A stretch of DNA of 64,000 bases, from positions 124,001 through 188,000 of the forward strand of contig CBDASJ010000012.1 of NCBI GenBank assembly GCA_965199555.1. The letters are read 5' to 3'. Positions 60,739-64,000 of this stretch are shown in pieces (positions within the stretch are counted from its first letter, which is position 1; the number at the start of each line of letters is the position of its first letter). The notes beneath the pieces were generated by a model. That model had not been told where the DNA came from, made no database searches, and was given only the letters and a program-made list of their open reading frames with translations. This stretch comes from LMUY01 sp965199555 (GTDB taxonomy: Bacteria > Pseudomonadota > Alphaproteobacteria > Acetobacterales > Acetobacteraceae). Position numbers and translations under genes: made by a program.

Positions 60739-62022
60739 CCCCTGCCGCTCGGCGCCGATCAGCGCCAGCCCTTCGGCCACGGACACGAACTCGCCCCCGC
60801 CGGACACGCGGTCGGTGCCGAACCGCCGCTCGAACAATGCGCGCACCGCCGGCACGAAGGCGGTGCCGCCGGTCAGGAACACGCGGTCGATGGCGGCGTC
60901 CGTGACGCCCGAGGCCGCCAGTGCCTCGCCGACCGCCGCGTCCAGCCGCGCCAGGTCGGCGGCGATCCAGCCTTCGAACTCGGTTCGCGCGATCACCCGG
61001 TCGACGGTGAAGCCGGCGTGGCTGAACTGCAGCGTGGCGTGCTCCGCCGCGGACAAGGCCGCTTTGGTGTCCGACACGGCGCGATACAGCGCGTAGCCTT
61101 GTTCGTCCTCGATCAGGCTGACCAGATGGTCCAGCCGGGCCGGGTGTTCCGCCGTGCGCCGTACCTCGGCGATGTCGCGCATGGTGCGTGGGCTGCGCAT
61201 CATGGACAGGCGATGCCAGCGGGCAAAGGCGCTGTACCACTCGGCCGGCACGGGCAGCGCCGTGTTCCAGGGCGTATAGCTGCTGCCCTTGCCGAGCATG
61301 GGGGCGACCACGCGGTCCAGGATGCGGGCGTCGAACGAATCGCCGGCGATGCCCACCCCGGCGCGCCCGAGCGCGGTGATCGGCTCCGCCCGCGCCGGGT
61401 CGAAGCGGAGCACGGAGAAGTCGCTGGTGCCGCCGCCGAAATCGCCCACCAGCACCGTCGCCGCGCCGTTCAGCGCACGGGTGAACCGGTATCCGGCGGC
61501 TTCCGGCTCCAGCGCCACGTCAATGCCTGGGAAGCCGGCATCGGCGAAGGCGGCGCGCAAACGGGTTTCGCCCAGCGCGTCGTCCGCCTGCTCGCCGGCG
61601 AACCGCACCGGCCGGCCGGCGACCACGGCCAGCCCGGCCGGGTCCAGCCCGGCGGCGCCGAACAATTCCCGCAGGAACAGGCCGACCAGTTGTTCCAGCG
61701 TCAGCGGGCGGCCGAACAGGCTGGTGCTGGTGAAGCTGCGGCTGGCCAGGTAGGTCTTCATGGACATCACCAGGCGGCTGTCCAGCGGCTCCTCCAAATA
61801 GGCGGCGATGGCGGCCGGGCCGGCGGCGTGCCGCACGGTCGTGCGGGCGGCCGACTGCTCCGCCCAGAAGCACAGCACGGTGCGGAACACGTCGAACGAC
61901 GCGCCGCCGATGGCGAAGCAGTGGTTGCGGACCTGGCCGGTTTCGGTGTCCAGGGCGGCAACGACGCTGTTCGTGGTGCCGAAATCGATGCCGAGAATGG
62001 TTGTCACGGGACGCCTGGCCAA
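60694..62022 (-). CDS. Short Hsp70-family protein (YegD-like)
   Basis: 442 residues. ATPase motifs of the actin/Hsp70 superfamily are present: phosphate 1 GIDFGTTNSVVA, phosphate 2 LVGDFGGGTSDFSV and the adenosine region VFLTGGTAFVPAV. It ends soon after the nucleotide-binding domain and so lacks the DnaK-type peptide-binding domain, as in YegD. It is probably a specialised chaperone or regulatory ATPase. Its start is 40 bp downstream of the purK stop, on the same strand. Confidence 0.88.
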   Translation of the reverse strand: MARRPVTTILGIDFGTTNSVVAALDTETGQVRNHCFAIGGASFDVFRTVLCFWAEQSAARTTVRHAAGPAAIAAYLEEPLDSRLVMSMKTYLASRSFTSTSLFGRPLTLEQLVGLFLRELFGAAGLDPAGLAVVAGRPVRFAGEQADDALGETRLRAAFADAGFPGIDVALEPEAAGYRFTRALNGAATVLVGDFGGGTSDFSVLRFDPARAEPITALGRAGVGIAGDSFDARILDRVVAPMLGKGSSYTPWNTALPVPAEWYSAFARWHRLSMMRSPRTMRDIAEVRRTAEHPARLDHLVSLIEDEQGYALYRAVSDTKAALSAAEHATLQFSHAGFTVDRVIARTEFEGWIAADLARLDAAVGEALAASGVTDAAIDRVFLTGGTAFVPAVRALFERRFGTDRVSGGGEFVSVAEGLALIGAERQGLLRPGAQQGGAQRG

Positions 62023-62062
62023 TGAGGGGGGCCGGGCGTGTAGGGCCAGCCGCGCCGTGCCG

Positions 62063-63172
62063 TCAAATCTCGCCGGCAGGCTGCGCCGCGTGGCGTCCCA
62101 GGGGGAACAGGGTGGTGACGTGGCCCATCTTGCGCCCCGGCCGGGCTTCCGCCTTGCCGTACAGATGCGGCACCAGGCCCGGGGCGGCGAGGATGGCGGG
62201 CCATTGCGCCGTTTCTTCCGGCCCCACCAGGTTCTTCATCACCGCGTCGGAATGGCGCACCGCCGGCGGCAGCGGCAACCCGGCGACGGCGCGGACGTGC
62301 AGCTCGAACTGGCTGGCGGGGCAGGCGTCGATCGTCCAATGGCCGGAATTATGTGGCCGGGGCGCGATCTCGTTGACCAGCACGTCCCCATCGGCCGTGA
62401 CGAACATTTCGACCGCCAGCACGCCGACCAGCGCCAGCGCCTCCGCCACCTGCAAGGCGATGTCCGTGGCGCGGGCGCCGGTTTGGTCCGGGATCGGGGC
62501 GGGCGCCACGGTCATGTCCAGGATGCCGTTGCGATGCCGGTTCTCCACCGGGTCGAACGCCACCGCGCCGCCATCCAGCCCGCGCGCCACGATGACGCTG
62601 ATCTCGCGTTCGAACGCGACCAGGCCCTCCAGGATCAGCGGCTTCGGCTCCATTTCCTGCCAAACGGTGTTGAGCTCGCCGACGCTGCGCAGCACGGCCT
62701 GGCCCTTACCGTCGTAGCCGCCGCGCGTCGTTTTCAGCACGCCGGGCAACCCGAAATGGGCCACGGCGGCGTGCAAGGCCGCGCGATTCTTGATTTCCCG
62801 CCAGGGGGCGGTGGCGATCCCGGCCTCGTTGAGGAACGCTTTTTCGGCGACGCGGTCCTGGCTGATGCGCAGCACGGCCGGGGACGGGCGCACCGGGCGC
62901 AGCGACGCCAGCAGCTCCAACCCTTCGGCGCTGACGTTCTCGAACTCGAAGGTGATCACGTCGACCGAAAGTGCGAAGGCGCGGAGCAGCGCCGGGTCCT
63001 CGTAATCGCCCAGGAAGGTGCGGGACGAGACCTGGGAAGCCGGGCTGTCCTCCTCCGGCGTCAGGATGTGGCAGCGATAGCCCAGCCGGGCCGCGGCCAT
63101 GGCCGACATGCGGCCGAGTTGGCCGCCGCCGACAATGCCGATGGTGGCGTTTGGCGGGAGCGCGCCGTCCAT
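62063..63172 (-). CDS. purK: N5-carboxyaminoimidazole ribonucleotide synthase
   Basis: ATP-grasp enzyme of purine synthesis making N5-CAIR from AIR, ATP and bicarbonate. 369 residues from the ATG at 63172. GIVGGGQLGRMSAMAAARLG is the N-terminal nucleotide fold. KTTRGGYDGKGQ and NEIAPRPHNSGHWTID carry the ATP-grasp and substrate-binding residues. It follows purE with 2 bases between stop and start. Confidence 0.96.
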   Translation of the reverse strand: MDGALPPNATIGIVGGGQLGRMSAMAAARLGYRCHILTPEEDSPASQVSSRTFLGDYEDPALLRAFALSVDVITFEFENVSAEGLELLASLRPVRPSPAVLRISQDRVAEKAFLNEAGIATAPWREIKNRAALHAAVAHFGLPGVLKTTRGGYDGKGQAVLRSVGELNTVWQEMEPKPLILEGLVAFEREISVIVARGLDGGAVAFDPVENRHRNGILDMTVAPAPIPDQTGARATDIALQVAEALALVGVLAVEMFVTADGDVLVNEIAPRPHNSGHWTIDACPASQFELHVRAVAGLPLPPAVRHSDAVMKNLVGPEETAQWPAILAAPGLVPHLYGKAEARPGRKMGHVTTLFPLGRHAAQPAGEI

Positions 63173-63174
63173 CG

Positions 63175-63669
63175 TCAGCCTGGCAGGTCGGCGGGCTGGT
63201 CCGCGACGGCAGCGGTTTGCGCGGCCCGGTGGGCGGTCAAGCGTGCCGCAAGCGGGGCGTCCGACAGTGCAAGGATGGCAGCGGCCAGCAGGGCGGCATT
63301 CACCGCCCCAGCCCGGCCGATCGCCAGCGTACCGACCGGGATGCCGGCGGGCATCTGGACGATGGACAGCAGGCTGTCCATGCCTTTGAGCATGCTGCTT
63401 TCCACCGGCACCCCCAACACGGGCAGCGTCGTCCAGGCGGCGCACATGCCGGGCAGATGGGCCGCGCCGCCCGCCCCGGCGATGATCACCGCCAGGCCGC
63501 GGCCGCTCGCCTGCTTGGCATACTCCGACAGCCGGTCCGGGGTGCGGTGGGCGGAAACGATCCGCACCTCGTGCGGTATGCCGAGGCTTTGCAAGGTCTC
63601 GGCGGCGTGGCGCAGCGTGGTCCAATCGGACTGGCTGCCCATGATCACGCCGACGCGCGGCTGGTCCAT
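63175..63669 (-). CDS. purE: N5-carboxyaminoimidazole ribonucleotide mutase
   Basis: Class I PurE that isomerises N5-CAIR to CAIR. 164 residues from the ATG at 63669. GVIMGSQSDWTTL, RIVSAHRTPDRL (catalytic histidine), IIAGAGGAAHLPGM and MPAGIPVGTLAIG are diagnostic. The ATG overlaps the stop of the DUF465 gene (TGATG). A longer start would lie inside that gene. Confidence 0.96.
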   Translation of the reverse strand: MDQPRVGVIMGSQSDWTTLRHAAETLQSLGIPHEVRIVSAHRTPDRLSEYAKQASGRGLAVIIAGAGGAAHLPGMCAAWTTLPVLGVPVESSMLKGMDSLLSIVQMPAGIPVGTLAIGRAGAVNAALLAAAILALSDAPLAARLTAHRAAQTAAVADQPADLPG

Positions 63670-63869
63670 CAGGCGATGTTGTCCGGGATCAGCCGGCTTT
63701 CCAGCCACGCCACCTCGTCCTTCAACAACAGCTTGCGCTTTTTCAGGCGCTGCAACTGCAGTTGGTCAAGTCCGCCATCGGCCAGGCGGGCGATCACCGT
63801 GTCGAGGTCCCGGTGTTCGCTGCGCAACTCGTGCAGCTTGCGCAACAAGGAATCTCGGTCGGTCAGCAT
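63669..63869 (-). CDS. YdcH/DUF465 family small protein
   Basis: 66 residues forming a predicted helical hairpin: DSLLRKLHELRSEHRDLDTV then LQRLKKRKLLLKDEVAWLE. The family is widespread in alphaproteobacteria with unknown function. It is translationally coupled to purE by TGATG overlap. The 131 bp to its right hold no gene I can identify and probably contain its promoter. Confidence 0.88.
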   Translation of the reverse strand: MLTDRDSLLRKLHELRSEHRDLDTVIARLADGGLDQLQLQRLKKRKLLLKDEVAWLESRLIPDNIA

Positions 63870-64000
63870 GTTGGCGGCTTAGCACGATCGATTATATCTG
63901 GCCACGCGCTGCGCTGCGGCATGACGGTAAAACTGGCTTTCCCCAAACGAGGCGCGCTAGGCTCGACGATGGCGCCCCTTGCGCCACGTGCTTCCCATCA

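Overview
The window is high-GC DNA with tightly packed, often overlapping genes on both strands. It looks like chromosomal sequence of an alphaproteobacterium, most likely Rhodospirillales/Acetobacteraceae. This rests on the leuS-lptE-holA block convergent with rsmG-parA-parB, a DUF3576 lipoprotein, a SAM-II riboswitch ahead of metZ, a DUF465 protein beside purE-purK, and many periplasmic binding proteins and TRAP genes. The taxonomic call is inference. I see no rRNA, insertion sequence, prophage or CRISPR array.

0-16.4 kb is mostly housekeeping. A DsbD/ScsB-type thiol reductant transporter runs off the left edge. It is followed by folE, apaG and metZ (with a SAM-II leader and a coupled upstream ORF), tRNA-Gly(CCC), rsmG (with a perfect parS site inside its first codons), parA and parB. 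Convergent to these are the DUF3576 lipoprotein gene, leuS, lptE and holA. A major porin, a YggS-type PLP protein and the K+ transporter Kup follow.

16.4-34.5 kb is accessory metabolism. It holds a polar amino acid-type ABC transporter joined to a cysteine hydrolase and an FMN monooxygenase; an OmpA-like lipoprotein; a four-gene operon of a catalase-like heme protein, a membrane protein, an MRJP/yellow-like protein and an alpha/beta hydrolase; a zinc alcohol dehydrogenase; a lone response regulator; Ku; an M20 amidohydrolase; a zeta-class GST close to maleylpyruvate isomerase; a nitrate/sulfonate-type binding protein; and a DUF2786/SprT-like pair.

34.8-40.4 kb carries a TRAP transporter followed by a KDG-kinase-like sugar kinase and KDPG aldolase. 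A four-hairpin array sits inside the operon between dctQ and dctM. A soluble multi-PAS chemoreceptor follows.

42.8-50.3 kb is a gentisate catabolic region read leftwards: class II aldolase and AAHS-type MFS transporter, then gentisate 1,2-dioxygenase, MarR regulator, fumarylpyruvate hydrolase-like protein, 3-hydroxybenzoate 6-hydroxylase-like monooxygenase and a LivK-type binding protein. Two copies of a 15-bp palindrome lie in front of the two transcription units. The maleylpyruvate isomerase step is probably supplied by the GST at 30.6-31.3 kb.

50.4-50.9 kb is a small low-GC patch with its own promoter. It encodes a 122-residue protein that matches the eukaryotic RGS (regulator of G-protein signalling) domain along its whole length and keeps the G-alpha-contacting residues. 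This is the most unusual gene in the window.

51-64 kb returns to core functions: an AlgI/AlgJ-like O-acetyltransferase pair, uvrB, an intergenic inverted repeat, FtrA/FtrB-like iron proteins, glutamate dehydrogenase, an unknown low-complexity protein behind a good sigma-54 promoter, a D-2-hydroxyacid dehydrogenase, a chalcone isomerase-like protein, a short Hsp70, purK, purE and a DUF465 protein.
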